The position numbers and the translations under genes were made by a program. Under the pieces are notes generated by a model. It worked only from the letters and a program-made list of their open reading frames with translations, was not told where the DNA came from and made no database searches. A stretch of DNA of 64,000 bases from Lepidostoma basale (Eukaryota; Arthropoda; Insecta; Trichoptera; Lepidostomatidae). Where the stretch lies: assembly GCA_022606425.2 (NCBI GenBank), contig JAHDVF020000016.1:2014501-2078500 (forward strand). The letters are read 5' to 3'. This document shows positions 49,890-60,519 of the stretch, piece after piece. Within the stretch, counting starts at the first letter, position 1, and each line of letters begins with the position of its first letter.

Positions 49890-50178
49890 ATTCTTCTTCT
49901 TCTTCTTTGCTAGCCTTCTTCCCTCCACTGCTGGATATAGGCCCCTTCCAATTTCTTCCACTCGTCTCTATTCTGCCCCCTTCGTATCCAAGATTTTCCA
50001 ACCCTTTTGATGATATCATCGGTCCATCTCATCGGTGGCCTTCCGACACTTCGCCTATTTTCCCATGGTCTCCAACTGAGTATTCTTGGTGCCCATCTGT
50101 TGCCACCCTGTCTAGCCAAGTGTCCAGCCCGTTGCCATTTCAATTTTGCCACTCGGTCCATGACGTCAGCAACCATTT
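49890..50178 (-). pseudogene. RTE-B1 LINE 3' end
   Basis: An 88-codon frame encodes VADVMDRVAKLKWQRAGHLA, RQGGNRWAPRILSWRPWENR, RSVGRPPMRWTDDIIKRVGK, SWIRRGQNRDEWKKLEGAYI. Nearly the same as 8820-9269 but shorter. GAA tail at 49892-49904. Confidence 0.9.
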
Positions 50179-50537
50179 ATCGTTATTCCTTAACTTACAC
50201 AACGGTCACAACAATTATATGTACCACTTAACAGATTTAAATAATTATAACAGAAATATTTGATTAAATTGTTTAAAAAGTTTAGAAAACAGATTTAAAC
50301 GAAGCACTCATTAACGAATCACATTATTAGAGATTAGAAAATAATTACAATGTCCTGGAGGATAATTTAAGGGTGCCGGTTTACAAAGAGACTGGAAACT
50401 GTAATCTAGGGTGGCAAAGTGGGAGGGGTGTAACTCTATCGCATTCCCAACACACCCTTTGACCTCTCGCGACTTTACACAATTGAGTTCCGACACCAAC
50501 AAACCATTGCGTCGTTTTAAGAGAAAAAATAATTAAC
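50179..50537. other. No recognisable feature
   Basis: Unassigned. Confidence 0.45.
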
Positions 50538-50592
50538 AAAAGTGATCGCCAACATCACAGAGACCTGACACGGCACCATAAGAAGAAAGAAA
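50538..50592 (+). mobile_element. RTE-C terminal scrap
   Basis: 'gtgatcgccaacatcacaga' and 'acctgacacggcacc' then AAGAAGAAAG, only the last ~55 bp. Confidence 0.65.
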
Positions 50593-50812
50593 GTCAACCT
50601 TCGTAGCAGAATGGTAAGAGCTTTGACTTCCATTCCGAAGGTCCCGGGTTCGATTCCCGGCGATGGTAGTGTGATTGTCACACTGTCTTTGGTCTGGTGT
50701 AGAATTCACGTGACAATTAAATGGCGATAGATTGGCAACCTATCACATGTCACAAGAATCAATATAATAGCTAAAATAAAGTGTATACAGTAATTAGGTT
50801 CAAACGACCTGT
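50593..50812 (+). mobile_element. SINE-1, tail type 2
   Basis: A box TAGCAGAATGG 50604-50614, B box GGTTCGATTCC 50647-50657. The body matches the other copies to 'catgtcacaagaatcaata', but the 3' end is 'tacagtaattaggttcaaac' and 'gacctgttgt', unrelated to tail type 1. Confidence 0.88.
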
Positions 50813-50814
50813 TG

Positions 50815-51490
50815 TGTAAAAAAAACTGGCTTCATCGTACGGACCGGAAGAATTTTCAGAGATCCCAATGTGCTCAGAGTCCTATACAACGCATTGGTTC
50901 GGAGCAGACTCGAAAGTGGTTTTGTGATATGGAGTCTTCACGAGGCGAGATATTCCGTTATGCTGGAAAGGGTACAGAAAAATATTCTGAGGTATCTCTA
51001 CATGAGGGAGTATGGTAGCTATCCGTGGCCCTATCCCACGGCATTTGTGATTATAAACGATTTGGATTTGTTATTCTGTAATGTTTATAATTTTATGAAT
51101 AAATTGAATTTATTAATATTTTGGGAATACTTGGGACCAACTCTCTCAGGGGATATTTCGAGAACTCGGCCGTGCTGGGGGGTGTTCGGCTTTTTGTCCC
51201 TGATAGATATCTCCGACAGCGACAGCATAGATTGTTTTACCTGCCGGTCGCCAGAAACAACCTGCCTCTGGTGACACCGGTGAGAAGAGCAATTAATCTA
51301 CTGGACGCGGTCTCCTCGGAGATCGACGTCTTTTATATTAGTGAAAATACGTTCAGAAGGCAAATACTTTTAATTGTGGAGAGTATCCTGTCTTCCCAAT
51401 GTCGAACCATCTCTCACGCGTTTCTGGTAGTATACTATACACAATATATTATTTTACCTGTTCTCAATAGATGCCTTAAAAAATAATTTT
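50815..51490 (+). pseudogene. J LINE, longest copy
   Basis: Frames encode LRVLYNALVRSRLESGFVIW, SLHEARYSVMLERVQKNILR, YLYMREYGSYPWPYPT (the segment just after the RT catalytic core, as in CR1/Jockey elements), then LGTNSLRGYFENSAVLGGVR, FVPDRYLRQRQHRLFYLPVA, RNNLPLVTPVRRAINLLDAV and SSEIDVFYISENTFRRQILL. One frameshift near 51120. The 3' UTR follows to 'gatgccttaaaaaat' but the terminal tail is missing. Confidence 0.92.
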
Positions 51491-51820
51491 TTAATGTCTA
51501 TTGATGAAATACATTTATAGATTCTCCCTTTTACTTTCTGGAATAGCAAAACCACTAAGAGTGTTACTTTAAAAAGGAATATGTATGAAAATCCCAAGTT
51601 TACCAGAAAACGTACTCTCACTAATACTAAATTTGGAGTTGAGAGCTTTTCTTGAGAATCGCTTGAATAAATTTTAAGTTCTAAGCGGAAACCTATTACG
51701 ACCCGAATTCTATGCGTCCTAAGGTCTATTTACATACACAATTTTATTCTATTCCATAAATGGCATTAACCTAATGCTTAAAGTAATTGAAAAAAATCCA
51801 TTAATTCATGCAATTACGGG
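51491..51820. other. No recognisable feature
   Basis: Unassigned. Confidence 0.4.
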
Positions 51821-51824
51821 AGAG

Positions 51825-51945
51825 AATAGACATAGAAAGTAAGCCACCGCTTACTCGAAGCGGTTATAGGACGCAGCGGCGCCATTTCATCAGCTTCGCT
51901 CATTCAATCGCTAGGCTTGTCCCATCCATGCGGAACATATATGTT
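51825..51945 (-). repeat. T-family scrap
   Basis: 'gcggttataggacgcagcgg' and 'cttgtcccatccatgcgg' match the T core with deletions. Confidence 0.55.
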
Positions 51946-52280
51946 GTTCAACATTTTGAATGTATACAAATTGATTTTACCCATTGCGAATAAATTATTA
52001 TTTTATAAGGATTAATTGTTATCTCAATAGAGACGAAGATGTAAATTGTTTTCTGGGAACAGAATATGGTGGTCGAGGCGCTTACAGGACACATGACCTG
52101 TCATTGGTTGGGTTAAGCGATCGCTTTATGTTCAACAACATTCCCCATTTCGCCCTTCTTACGACCACCACGTCTGACAAATTTTTGAAAGATGTATTTA
52201 TGCTACTACTATGTTAAAAACACTTCACATATTTAGGTCAATCTACACTTGCGCCATCTATTAAGATTATATGTAAGCAT
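51945..52280 (+). repeat. X-family repeat, left member of an inverted pair
   Basis: Most complete X copy: 'caacattttgaatgtataca', 'tctcaatagagacgaagatg', 'gacctgtcattggttgggtt', 'acgaccaccacgtctgacaa', 'cttgcgccatctattaagat'. No frame is conserved between copies. Confidence 0.75.
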
Positions 52281-52399
52281 TGGGCAGAAAATCTTTATTA
52301 ATGCAATGTGAAAGGCTTACGCAATTATCATACTGCTAGACAACGCCTGGAGATCCACTCTCTAATTTTTATGTATACTCTCAGTTTTTATACAATTTG

Positions 52400-52690
52400 T
52401 TTTATTGTTACATATAATCTTAATAGATGGCGCTAGTGTAGATTGACCTAAAAATGTGAAGTGTTCTTAACATAGTAGCATACGAGTATATACCTATCTT
52501 AACATAGCTTTCAAAAATGTGTCAGACGTGGTGGTCGTCATGGGGAATGTGGAATGTTGTTAATCATCTGAAACCCAACCCAACGACAGGTCATAAGTCC
52601 TGTAAACGCCTCGACTACCATATTTTGTTTCCAAAAAAAGAATTCACATATTCGTCTCTATTGAGATACAATTAATCCTTAAAATTAAAA
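52400..52690 (-). repeat. X-family repeat, right member of an inverted pair
   Basis: Reverse complement of 51990-52270 with small differences ('cttaatagatggcgctagtg', 'gtgtcagacgtggtggtcgt'). The pair is separated by about 120 bp. Confidence 0.75.
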
Positions 52691-52804
52691 TTACAAAAAA
52701 ACCTATGACCTAACATAAAATTATTTCTGACAGATATTGGTCAGGATGGTACAGTGTGAGAGTATATTTATTGTAAGGTAACATACAGTGATTGTTAATA
52801 CATA

Positions 52805-52990
52805 AACAATTGAACAAATGTTTCATGTGTCCAAACCATCCTATTGCTTCTTTCGATTTGATTGGAAAACTTTCATTTGAACTGTATTTACCTATTACAA
52901 GTATAACTGCGTCAGGTATTCTATCATTTACAGATTTATCACACTTTTTGACGAAAGCAATGCTCTATACCTGTACGGGACAGATTGCTC
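52805..52990 (-). pseudogene. RTE-A-like LINE scrap
   Basis: 'tttcatgtgtccaaaccatc' and subsequent blocks parallel RTE-A antisense copies but are highly diverged. Confidence 0.5.
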
Positions 52991-53682
52991 CCCCCGTACT
53001 ATTAATATTTATTTAGGCCGCTGACTGCTGCTCGTCTCCAGATGTAGTGTAAATGGTGAAAGCGTAGAATACGGCGTGATGATACTTGTGTGTAATAAAA
53101 CTATTATTATTATATTGCGGCGATCGGTGCAGGAGTTGAAGCGAAGAGAGTGGTGGCAGTAGCTCAAAGCCCTTACAAGGACTGGTTTTCATGTAGGTAG
53201 GAGCGCTAAAGCCTCCAGACGCGGAGCGAGTGAGTGCGTGTGTGAGAGTGAATGCCGATTCCAAACACGACCGGCTTATATAACTTTCGCGGCACCAAGC
53301 AACGCTTACGTGCTCTTAATAAAAAGCATTTATTACAGAATCACACCTTTATTTATTCGTTATTTATATTGCTTACACCACGTAAAACTGTTATTGAACA
53401 TAATTTAAAAAGTTTTCCCCTTTTCTATGGAAACAAGCTTTTAAACTCTTTGTTTCCTGATTATAATATTGTGTTTGTGTTTAGCGAAACTGTCTTAAAA
53501 GAAGAGCCTTAATGTCCTTTTGAGAGCTCAAGAAACTTTTTCCGACTTCGTAATTTGAAGGACTTGCCAAACCTATTATGAGGTCAGGTCAAAAAATACG
53601 TTAAGTCTACGGACATATTCGGTTAGCAGTAAAATGTGTGCAGTGTAAGCAGTAAAATATCACTTAATATCATAACTAACTA
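52991..53682. other. No recognisable gene
   Basis: Contains a G+C-richer segment (53100-53260) and an 86-codon frame (53252-53512) without family resemblance. If there is any host coding in the window this is a candidate, but nothing supports it. Confidence 0.4.
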
Positions 53683-53684
53683 AC

Positions 53685-53970
53685 TAACGAACTAACCATC
53701 ACGCCGTCTCCTCGAAAGGGTAGGCAGAAAGAATGGACTGTCACACTTTTACTGATGCGGCACTCCATCCTTCTCTTTTCGCTCCGCGGGAGACGCGGTG
53801 TGATGGGTTGCGAGCCTCATCGCCACCAATAGGCATCTCCCGCGCCGACTTCGATCGTCCAACACCCACAAAATAAATCTAAAACAAATAATATAAAATA
53901 CAAAGATTTAAAATAAAATAACAAAATAAAAATAATTTAACACAAAATGTTCTTTTTAGATGATAGTGAC
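53685..53970 (-). mobile_element. S-family copy
   Basis: GTTA-type tail, RTE-A-like end, intact core with GGCTCGCAACCC, and 5' block ending at 'gttctttttagatg'. Confidence 0.87.
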
Positions 53971-54166
53971 ATATTTTATGTCACAAATATAAATTCATCA
54001 AACATTCTTCAAACCACAAATGTAAGACATATTATAACATTAATATCACTCTACCGACAGTTAAGTTTAATACCTTAGAAAAACATCGCGAAAAATATAA
54101 ATGTATCAATGGAAAAACAAATCATTTTAGTCCATTGTTTTGACAGAAACACTATGATACTTCGAC

Positions 54167-54415
54167 GACCTTCGTGGCCGAGTGGTAAGTGCATTGACTG
54201 CCACCCCGAAGGTTCCGGGTTCGATTCCCGGCGAGAGTAGTGTGATTGTCACACTGTCTTTGGTCTGGTGTAGAATTCACGTGACAATAAAATGGCGATA
54301 GATTAGCTACCCATCACATGTCACGAGAATCACTATGATAGCTATAATACCCTTTACATCGATTTGGCTCATGCTGTCATGATGTAAAGAGCGATTCAAC
54401 AAAATAATAATAATA
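54167..54415 (+). mobile_element. SINE-1, tail type 1, with target duplication
   Basis: A box TGGCCGAGTGG 54175-54185, B box GGTTCGATTCC 54218-54228, 32 bases between them. 3' end 'ctgtcatgatgtaaagagcg' then AATAATAATAAT. ATACTTCGAC (54157-54166) and ATACTTCAAC (54416-54425) flank it, inside P1 flank sequence. Confidence 0.93.
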
Positions 54416-54435
54416 ATACTTCAACATTATAAACT

Positions 54436-54645
54436 GTTAAATTATAAAACTTTATTTTTATGTATCACAATTTTATTATTTATTTTTCGAGACAGCCGTT
54501 TCATCAACCTATATTGACATCATCAAAAGTATATCAACATGTTAATATATTATTGTAACACCTGATGATGTCAACATAGGTTGACGAAACAGCTGTCTCG
54601 AAAAATAAAAACAATATTGTGATACATGAAAACAAAGTTTTATAA
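54436..54645. mobile_element. P1 foldback
   Basis: Arms 'aaaactttatttttatgtat' and partner, hammerhead-like units on both strands. The minus copy has lost GAAAC (GAAAC to GAAAC-like 'gatgaaacgg' with a broken core). The plus copy at 54562-54597 is intact. Confidence 0.8.
54562..54597 (+). ncRNA. Hammerhead-like motif (P1), intact core
   Basis: CTGATGA 54562-54568, extra T 54569, stem II GTCAAC 54570-54575 with GTTGAC 54580-54585, GAAA 54586-54589, CAGCTG palindrome, GTC to 54597. Compared with the 851 copy, stem II has changed two bases on each side while keeping all six pairs. Stem I is not evident. Confidence 0.5.
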
Positions 54646-54655
54646 TTGTTTTTTC

Positions 54656-54891
54656 CTTGTATACAACAGGTCGTTTGAACCCAATTACTGTATACAATAT
54701 ATTTTAGCTATTATATTGATTCTAGTGACATATGATAGGTAGCCAATCTGTCGCCATTTTATTGTCACGTGAATTCTACACCAGACCAAAGACAGTGTGA
54801 CAATCACACTGTCCTCGCCGGGAATCGAACCCGGAACCTTCGGGGTGGCAGTCAATGCACTTACCACTCGGCCACGAAGGTCGTCAAAGTC
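54656..54891 (-). mobile_element. SINE-1, tail type 2
   Basis: On the minus strand: A box TGGCCGAGTGG, B box GGTTCGATTCC, standard body with a short deletion, 3' end 'acagtaattgggttcaaacg' and 'acctgttgtatacaagg'. Inverted relative to 54167-54415, with P1 between. Confidence 0.9.
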
Positions 54892-54937
54892 GAAGGTTAT
54901 CAATGAAAGGGGAAAAAAGCTTCGTAATTTTAAATTT

Positions 54938-55115
54938 TGTTACAACAACAACAACAAACCATCACGCCGTTTCCCCGCAGGGGTAGGCAGAGAGAATAGA
55001 CCGCCACACTACTCTCTCCTGGCACACCTCTCTAGCATCCTCCACATTCATACATCGAGTCATACACGCACGTCGATTCTTCCGGCTACTGAGATGACCA
55101 ACCTTTAATATTATT
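54938..55115 (-). pseudogene. RTE-A2 LINE 3' end
   Basis: (GTT)n tail, terminal codons SAYPCGETA-like and the CMNVEDARE-like and RRACMTR region, ending at KVGHL. Only ~175 bp. Confidence 0.88.
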
Positions 55116-55734
55116 AAAATTTTGTTCCATTAATTTATCAAGCACGCCTCGTGTTTAGCAACTTAGTTTCAGAAATGAGACGAGGTTCGCCTATTTAGAC
55201 AGCGCGGCAACTGATTTAAATGAAGACGAGTGAATTCAAATAAAGAACGATACGACCCTAATAAAGAACCGTTTGTTTCACCAGAAATCCGCAGGATGGC
55301 GCCGCTTGTAGAGCCCTTTAGAAAACAAAATCTCCTTGACAAATGGCGGATTCAAAATGAAGATTTAATATGGCGATGCCTCTAAGTAGAATGAGAAGAT
55401 TTATATAAATAACGGACAGTTACCCGACCCATTTTACAGCCCTACATTTTATTAGCGTGTACTTACTTTGACATTTGAGAATTTGAGCCCTAATGTTCCT
55501 GAGAAGTAATGGATTTAAAAATTATATTGCTCCTAATGCCAGCACGTGAAATAATAGCCTCAAATATTTTTCTCAATAAATGGCTTTTCTGAAATAAAAT
55601 ACGAGTTATTTGAATTTATGTCTCACGTTTCCACCCTCAGAAAAAACAAATGATTTCTAGAAAAACAAAAGGAAATGTCAGTTTTTTTTTTACAGCCTCT
55701 TAAACCATTTTGTCAAATATGGTTTTATATATTT
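55116..55734. other. No recognisable feature
   Basis: Unassigned. Confidence 0.45.
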
Positions 55735-55735
55735 A

Positions 55736-55832
55736 AAAACTAACTAAGTACTAACTAACCACCACGCCGTCTCCCCGAAGGGGTAGGCAGAAATAATGGG
55801 CTGCCATTTTTTTCTGAAATATTTCTCAAATC
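55736..55832 (-). pseudogene. RTE-A LINE terminal scrap
   Basis: GTTA-type tail and 'cgccgtctccccgaaggggt', then degraded. Confidence 0.75.
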
Positions 55833-55844
55833 GCTGATCGAGTT

Positions 55845-56030
55845 ATGTATAAAAGTGAAAGGGGTATAATTAGGATTGAGGAGAAGGAAGGTGTAACGGG
55901 AACATATCGAGCATGAGAATTGAATTTAAATTTAATTGGTTATTTATTATATTTTCATTATTTTTTATGGCTTTTTTAATTTCTGAAATTTCTAAGTTGT
56001 TTAAAGTTAGGTCTTTATTATTAATATGCA
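55845..56030 (-). mobile_element. PLE-like C-terminal coding tail plus UTR (P6)
   Basis: Minus strand from about 56012: TLNNLEISEIKKAIKNNENI then INNQLNLNS, the same C-terminal pattern as at 38.0 kb. The downstream UTR matches 6150-6290. The hammerhead-like end is not retained here. Confidence 0.65.
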
Positions 56031-56237
56031 AAATTTCAAAAACGTTATCTTTATTTAATGTATGATTATTTGTAATTAAATGATGATGATGTCTATGTTT
56101 TTACTATTTTCTAAATATGACATATTTATTGTATAAGCAACTAATCATTTTTGTACCATAATAAGGTGTCTACTCATGGGAATACAATAAAACTATTGTA
56201 TGCTTATAAAATAAGAAAAAAAATCTATTATAATTAA

Positions 56238-56468
56238 ATAAAACGACGTTTTTTTAACTACTTCCATTTTTGTCTTTATTTCGAAAACGACCGGTTTTGC
56301 CAGGCTCGCTGGCATGACAGACTGGTATGTCGATGCCAGCAAGCCTGGCGAAACCGATGGCTGTCGAAATAAAGACAAAACTAGAAGTGGTTAAAAAAAA
56401 AACAACGTTTTATTTAATTATTATTTAAAATGAACTTCCATCAGGAGATTTCAGTAAAATCATTTGAC
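56238..56468. mobile_element. P4 foldback
   Basis: Arms 'ttaactacttccatttttgt' and partner. The plus unit is TGTCGA-T-GCCAG...CTGGC-GAAACC with a disturbed 3' part. The unique tail 'ttaaaatgaacttccatca' lies beyond the right arm. Confidence 0.75.
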
Positions 56469-56469
56469 T

Positions 56470-56925
56470 ATCCAAAAAATCTATGTCTTTGAATTCGTTC
56501 GTATTTTTGAAATCGCCCAAAAAAGAATACTCTGGAATTACTTCATCAAATCACTTTCGTAAGCTCCGATATCTGTTTTCCTGAGATTTATCTTAAATCA
56601 GAGACCGAACCTACTGTCTGAGAGTTTCGTTCAACCCTACGTAAGCTCAACGTATCGTTTTCACCCCGTAAATTGCGGAGAGATATTAAAAGGAATTTTT
56701 TATGTTATTTCGATCACTTTTCTTTCGTATGAAACGCTTCATTTGTTTATGGCTTCTTAAAAACAAATTTTACATTTGTGTACTTTGTTTTTACGTAACT
56801 TTTTTTTGTTTTATCGAACCAATTGGTTTCGCTCCCGCCGGAACTTTGTCTTCGGAACAAAATATTGTAATGTATGAACAAATTGCGCAAGTATCATAAT
56901 AATTTTATTTGTTTTTATCAATATT
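56470..56925. other. No recognisable feature
   Basis: A 65-codon hydrophobic frame at 56702-56899 is probably chance. Confidence 0.4.
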
Positions 56926-56929
56926 TATA

Positions 56930-57030
56930 AAACGACCTGCTTTTGCATTGTTAAGGCCTTATCAAATGCCTTACTGAAACATGTAATTCTCATAAAATAT
57001 AATATAATATAAACTTCAAGAAAACAGACT
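56930..57030. mobile_element. P3 scrap
   Basis: 'aaggccttatcaaatgcctt' with 'tgaaacatgtaattctcata' and 'acttcaagaaaacagac'. Confidence 0.55.
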
Positions 57031-57041
57031 TTTCATTCATA

Positions 57042-57385
57042 TAGTAACTAACTAACTATCATGCCGTTTCCCCGGAGGGGTAGGCAGAGAGGATGGACTG
57101 CTATACTGCTCTGTCCTAGCATAAGTCTCTAGCTTCCACTACATTCATACATCGTGTTGTGCACGCACGTCAATTTCCCCGACTTCGAATGTGGCCGCAT
57201 TTCAGTATTTGATTTATTTGGTAAATATTGATTAATTATACTTATGATGGTATCATCAGCCTTTCATTTCTTCCTTACTTCGTCGTTCAGTATTCTATCG
57301 AATATCGTTTTCATGCACATTTTTCTCAACATTCATACATCGTGTCATGCACGCACGTCGATTTTTCTGATTCCTCACGTGAATT
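57042..57385 (-). pseudogene. RTE-A3 LINE 3' end
   Basis: GTTA-type tail, terminal codons, then the A3 body to the KADD region, with an internal partial repeat of the CMNV/TRCM segment near 57320-57380. Confidence 0.75.
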
Positions 57386-57984
57386 CTACAAAAAAAATTG
57401 TATTCCTTCTTTGTGTCTTTAAAAACGTCGGCAAATCATCGTATTTCGTCTAAAATAAATAAAATAATTCGTCGAAGTAAAATAAGGGTTTATTTTGTGG
57501 TTTCGTATGCAATTTTAGGGTTAGCGAGAATTCAGAATCTAGGGGTCTTCTTTCAAAGGGAGTTTTCTTTTTCTAGGACTCTTTAATCGTTAATTTATGG
57601 CGCTGTCTCCGTTCCTGGAGCATCACGCCATAATCCCCGGGGGAGGCTACTAGCAACTAGACGGAGGAAGCGTCCATCATCTCGAGAGGCACAAAGGCTT
57701 TTGGATCGTGGATTAAAAGAAAGTATTACAAAATTAACTGACGGATGATACCAACTGTATAAAACTGTGTACTGGTAATGGGTCGTATCGAAATCTTACG
57801 TATACCTACATCATCGATTCCCGATGGGGGCGGTACCGCCCCTCAGGGGACGCTTAAGTTCCATGGGGGCGGTAGCGAATCTATTGGTAAATGGAGGACG
57901 TAGAAGCAGTTAAAGGGGTACAATTTGTATTTTATTAAATAATAGTGAAATACTTTGGAAATACTGTTTTCATAAATAAACAAT
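57386..57984. other. No recognisable gene
   Basis: Holds a G+C-rich patch with a 17-bp palindrome GGGGGCGGTACCGCCCC at about 57826-57842. 'gcgtccatcat' is shared with 61598-61608. No frame is recognisable. Confidence 0.45.
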
Positions 57985-57994
57985 TTAAGAATCT

Positions 57995-58165
57995 ATCTAA
58001 ATCAGTTTTCTAGAAGTTTTATTATATTTTATGACAATGACATGTTTCGCCCATCTAATGCATTATCAAATATTTGATAATGCCTACGGAGGGCGAAACA
58101 TGTCATTCCCATAAAATATAATAAAACTTCTAGAAAACTGACGTTTTCATTCGTATTAATTATCT
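57995..58165. mobile_element. P3 foldback
   Basis: Arms 'agttttctagaagttttatt' and partner, both with GAAACATGTCAT units. Core TTGATAA on the plus strand, loop CTACGGAG differing from the other copies. Confidence 0.8.
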
Positions 58166-58354
58166 AAATATAAACATTTCTGATACATTTGATAATCTTT
58201 GTAATTTTAATTTTGCAGTTATAAATAGTTAATGATAATTTATGACAATACTTTAATATTTAATGAAACTATTACGGTAGAAGCGGATTTGGTTTTTTTT
58301 TTTCTTGTAAAGGGGACGGCAATCCAATAGTTTGGGAACTTTTATTCTATCAAT

Positions 58355-58645
58355 ATACAGGCCATGTTAGGATTCGGAAAAATCTATATGAGTGCATGAC
58401 ACGATGTATGAATGTTGAATCCATACTAACTTTTTACCCCTTCGGTCTCTCTTACAATACACTCACACATCATGACATGCACGCTCATCGATTCTTCCTA
58501 CTTCTAACATGGCCGCCTTTCAGTTATTGATTATGTATGAATGTTGAGGAAGTGAGAGAAGTATGTCAGGAAAGAATAGTGTGACAGTCCATTTTTTCTG
58601 CCTACTCCTTCGTAGAGACGGCGTGATGGTTAGTTTGTTAATTTT
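58355..58645 (+). pseudogene. RTE-A LINE end with inverted A3 piece
   Basis: Plus-strand terminal region appears in two parts (58355-58420 and 58545-58640). Between them lies a short minus-strand A3-like stretch (58470-58530, 'gcacgctcatcgattcttcc'). Confidence 0.65.
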
Positions 58646-58674
58646 TTTATAATTCAACTAAATGGTTTAATTAC

Positions 58675-58992
58675 AACATTTTGAATGTATACAAATTCTT
58701 GTAGACAAATACAGGATTTTACCCATTGCGGATAAATTATTTTTTTATAAGGATTAATTTCTCTCAATAGATACGAAGATGTTAATTGTTTTCTGGGAAC
58801 AGAATATGATAGCCGAGGCGCTTACAGGACTTATGACCTGTCATTGGTTGGGTTGAGCGATGGGTTGTTTAACAACATTTCCCATTCCGGCCTTTTTATG
58901 ACCACCACGTCTGACAAATTTTTGTAAGATATATATGTGCTAAAATTCTGCACTTAATTTCACATATTTTTTTATAGTTTACTCTACACTAG
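58675..58992 (+). repeat. X-family repeat
   Basis: Same order as 51945-52280, with several small deletions. Confidence 0.75.
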
Positions 58993-59462
58993 CGTCATCT
59001 ATTTATTCAGCGATTAACTTATTATTTAACATTTATTAAAGATTTAATTCTGAAACTTTAATAAAATATAACAATTGCTTACGACCCCGTTTTAGTTATA
59101 AATTAAATTAGACTGTATTTTTTACATGCACCGGGAACATTTTATTTTTCCAGCAACCCTAAAGGCTCCATTTAGTTGCGGGGATTTCCGAAACCGTTTT
59201 GCTTATCACCCTCCCGCATCGCCTCTCCCATTCCATCCCCTAGCTAAACCACCCCGCATCTCCCAAAACCCCCCAACCTACACGTGAAATCACTACCCTC
59301 TCAAGGTCATAACATGTCAATCTATAACTGTTTACATTGACTCCCCATATGGTTAAGGCAACTCTTTATCTTAGTTTCCTTGTCAAAATAGGGGATGGTA
59401 AAGGGATGTTGACGTTTTTAAATTGAATGTCTAAATTCATATTTTTTAAACTAAAAGCAACT
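58993..59462. other. No recognisable feature
   Basis: Includes a C-rich patch at 59205-59290. Confidence 0.4.
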
Positions 59463-59464
59463 TT

Positions 59465-59788
59465 TTTTTTTAAAGGAACATAGAAGTTCCCGCCACATAC
59501 CCGAGACTGTTATAAGGCGTAGCGGCGCCCTTTTGTCAGCCTCGCTCGTACACTCCCTGGGCCTGTCCCCGGTCCATGCGAGACTTACATTTAAAGACGG
59601 CAACAACAAGGGTGTGCCAGACCGCATTTATTCTATCCCATCTTACTTCTATGTTCCGCTGTACTTTATTGAATAAATAAGCATAAAATATAATACAGGA
59701 ACTTTTTAGAAACATAATATAAAAGATGAAAAGAATGATACACCACAGCAAGAACAGGAGAGGCAGAGGAGACAAATGCGGACACTAA
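59465..59788 (-). mobile_element. T-family repeat
   Basis: Poly(A) end (minus strand) at 59465-59474. Colinear with 9350-9685 to 'gagacaaatgcgg', so both copies share the same 5' limit. Confidence 0.75.
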
Positions 59789-59809
59789 AAGCAACTGATC
59801 AAATTAGAT

Positions 59810-60110
59810 ATTGAAGATAAGACGTTGAACAAAGGTAGCCGATATCGCAGAAAGAAGAGCAAAGCTAAAATGGCGGTAGGCGGGACATGTGGAGAGACAG
59901 GATGAGGTCACCTAGAATCCTGAAATGAAGTCCTTGGAACAACATAATAGGCATAGGAAGACCATAGAAAGGATGGACGGATGATGTTATCCAACTTGCG
60001 GGTCGTAGGTGGCAACAGAAAGCCCACGAAATTATTGTAAAAGTTAATTATTGTAGAACAGGGTTATATCCAGCAGTGGAGTAAAATTGACTAAAAAAGA
60101 AGGAAAAAAC
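59810..60110 (+). pseudogene. RTE-B-like LINE 3' end
   Basis: Encodes KVADIAERRAKLKWR-like, WRDRMRSPRILK and GRP*KGWTDDVIQLAGRRW, a decayed relative of RTE-B1. It ends in a degraded GAA-like tail. Confidence 0.75.
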
Positions 60111-60519
60111 TGCTTGTAGGTATTGACAAGTCTTCATGAAGCAGAATTTGATATAACATACGTAAAGAAAAAAATAAGTTTTTCCGTCCGACAATCTGCC
60201 ACGGCACCATCCAGCCATCGCAGTCTCGGCCTACCGATGCTTCTTCGCCCTGCTGGATTGTCATACAACACTCTTTTGGGGGCTCCAGATCTCCCATGCG
60301 GTGCAAGTGCCCCAGCCAGCGCAGTCTGTTAATCTTTATAAACTTGACCACGCTGACGTCCTGGAATAGATCGGAGAGCTCTGTGCTGTATCTCCTTCTC
60401 CAGGTGTGACTATCCTTAATGGGTCCGAAGATTCTGCGGAGGATCTTCCTTTCGAAGCAGTTTATTTTGTTTTCATCCCGTTTAGTGAGCGTCCAGGTCT
60501 CCGAGGCATATGTTAGCAC
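60091..60519 (-). pseudogene. RTE-D LINE, left arm of a 1-kb inverted repeat
   Basis: Minus-strand frame MLTYASETWTLTKRDENKIN, CFERKILRRIFGPIKDSHTW, RRRYSTELSDLFQDVSVVKF, RLRWLGHLHRMGDLEPP, then frameshifted. The RT-derived part ends at 60188, where the similarity to the right arm stops. The terminal ~100 bp of RTE-D are missing. Confidence 0.9.

Noticed and set aside
53252..53512. 86-codon frame as a host exon
   Set aside because: No splice-site logic, no homology I recognise, ordinary composition; kept only as unassigned sequence.
47168..54891. tRNA genes suggested by perfect A and B boxes
   Set aside because: The heads are followed by a common SINE body and do not close into a complete cloverleaf; copies are dispersed and truncated.
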